From positions 1 to 6,073 of the forward strand of contig JALRGB010000769.1 of assembly GCA_023253575.1 (NCBI GenBank): DNA of 6,073 nucleotides, in the 5' to 3' direction. The notes beneath the pieces are model-generated. The model saw only the letters and a program-made list of their open reading frames with translations, had not been told where the DNA came from and did no database searches. The position numbers and the translations under genes were made by a program. Source of the DNA: Verrucomicrobiales bacterium. GTDB taxonomy: Bacteria; Verrucomicrobiota; Verrucomicrobiia; Verrucomicrobiales; V1-33. This document shows, in pieces, positions 5,861 to 6,073 of the stretch. How positions within the stretch are numbered: position 1 is the first letter of the stretch; each line of letters starts with the position of its first letter.

Positions 5861-6073
5861 TCACGAGGCGACCCCTTTAGCGGAAAGATGCGCCGCCAAG
5901 GCATCCTGCCACGGACGGCAGCGCAGCCCGGAAAGCGTCTCAAACAAGGCCGGGTCCAAGGCCGAATTGTCAGGCCGCGCCGCCTGCAACCCAGGCAAAT
6001 CTCGCATCGTAATAGGCTGAGGCTCAACCGTACTTCCCGTCAAACGAAGTATCTCCCGAGCATACTCAAACCA
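5861..6073 (-). CDS. rmlD: dTDP-4-dehydrorhamnose reductase, RmlD family (C-terminal part only)
   Basis: The reading frame enters from the window edge and ends with TGA at 5863-5861, giving the last 70 residues. Their order fits the RmlD C-terminus: WFEYAREIL at the edge (family pattern W-Y/F-E-F/Y-A), a short sugar-side loop, MRDLPGLQAARPDNSALD with the conserved RPxxSxLD, and RPWQDALAAHL near the end. RmlD reduces dTDP-4-keto-L-rhamnose to dTDP-L-rhamnose in the last step of that pathway. The catalytic Tyr-Lys and the Rossmann fold would lie beyond the window. The gene ends 52 bases before the UDP-sugar dehydrogenase on the same strand, so the two are probably cotranscribed. A TTG at 6043 is an internal codon, not a start. 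Confidence 0.85.
   Translation of the reverse strand, partial: WFEYAREILRLTGSTVEPQPITMRDLPGLQAARPDNSALDPALFETLSGLRCRPWQDALAAHLSAKGVAS

Noticed and set aside
5809..6027. 73-residue upstream extension of the UDP-sugar dehydrogenase
   Set aside because: The family begins at the Rossmann motif right after the ATG at 5808. The extension overlaps the rmlD end in another frame and is Cys/Arg-rich without family character.

Overview
The window comes from a moderately GC-rich bacterial chromosome. It carries one housekeeping gene on the + strand facing a run of six genes on the - strand for making and exporting a surface polysaccharide, one of which encodes an exosortase. The exosortase, its neighbouring YdcF-like (DUF218) membrane protein, the small Wza-like lipoprotein and the weak Shine-Dalgarno sequences suggest a Gram-negative bacterium, perhaps of the Verrucomicrobiota (Opitutae-like) or a related PVC lineage. 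That assignment comes from general protein character, not from a search, and is tentative.

Layout. Positions 52-666 (+) encode RdgB, the house-cleaning XTP/dITP diphosphatase. Positions 667-778 are a convergent intergenic gap holding a strong intrinsic terminator (681-711) that serves the - strand. The remaining genes are all on the - strand. In transcription order they are: the C-terminal end of an RmlD-type dTDP-4-dehydrorhamnose reductase (6073-5861, cut by the window edge); a WbpA-type UDP-sugar 6-dehydrogenase (5808-4513); a GalE-type UDP-sugar 4-epimerase (4376-3402); a YdcF/SanA-like DUF218 membrane protein (3398-2688); an exosortase with its Cys/Arg/His motifs intact (2597-1563); and a short Wza-like polysaccharide export lipoprotein (1471-779). 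The gaps within this run are 52, 136, 3, 90 and 91 bases, so it could be one operon, possibly with internal promoters.

How the genes fit together. RmlD, the UDP-sugar dehydrogenase and the epimerase would supply activated sugars: dTDP-rhamnose, a UDP-hexuronic or UDP-N-acetylhexosaminuronic acid, and its C4 epimer. The Wza-like lipoprotein would form or gate an outer-membrane exit for the polymer. The exosortase would process proteins carrying a PEP-CTERM-like C-terminal tail for surface attachment, a function repeatedly found alongside exopolysaccharide loci. No exosortase substrate, glycosyltransferase, flippase or polymerase lies in this window, so it is only the downstream end of a larger locus. 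The DUF218 protein, translationally coupled to galE and next to the exosortase, is the least understood member.

No tRNA, rRNA, CRISPR array, insertion sequence or integrase was seen. No gene-free stretch exceeds 300 bases.
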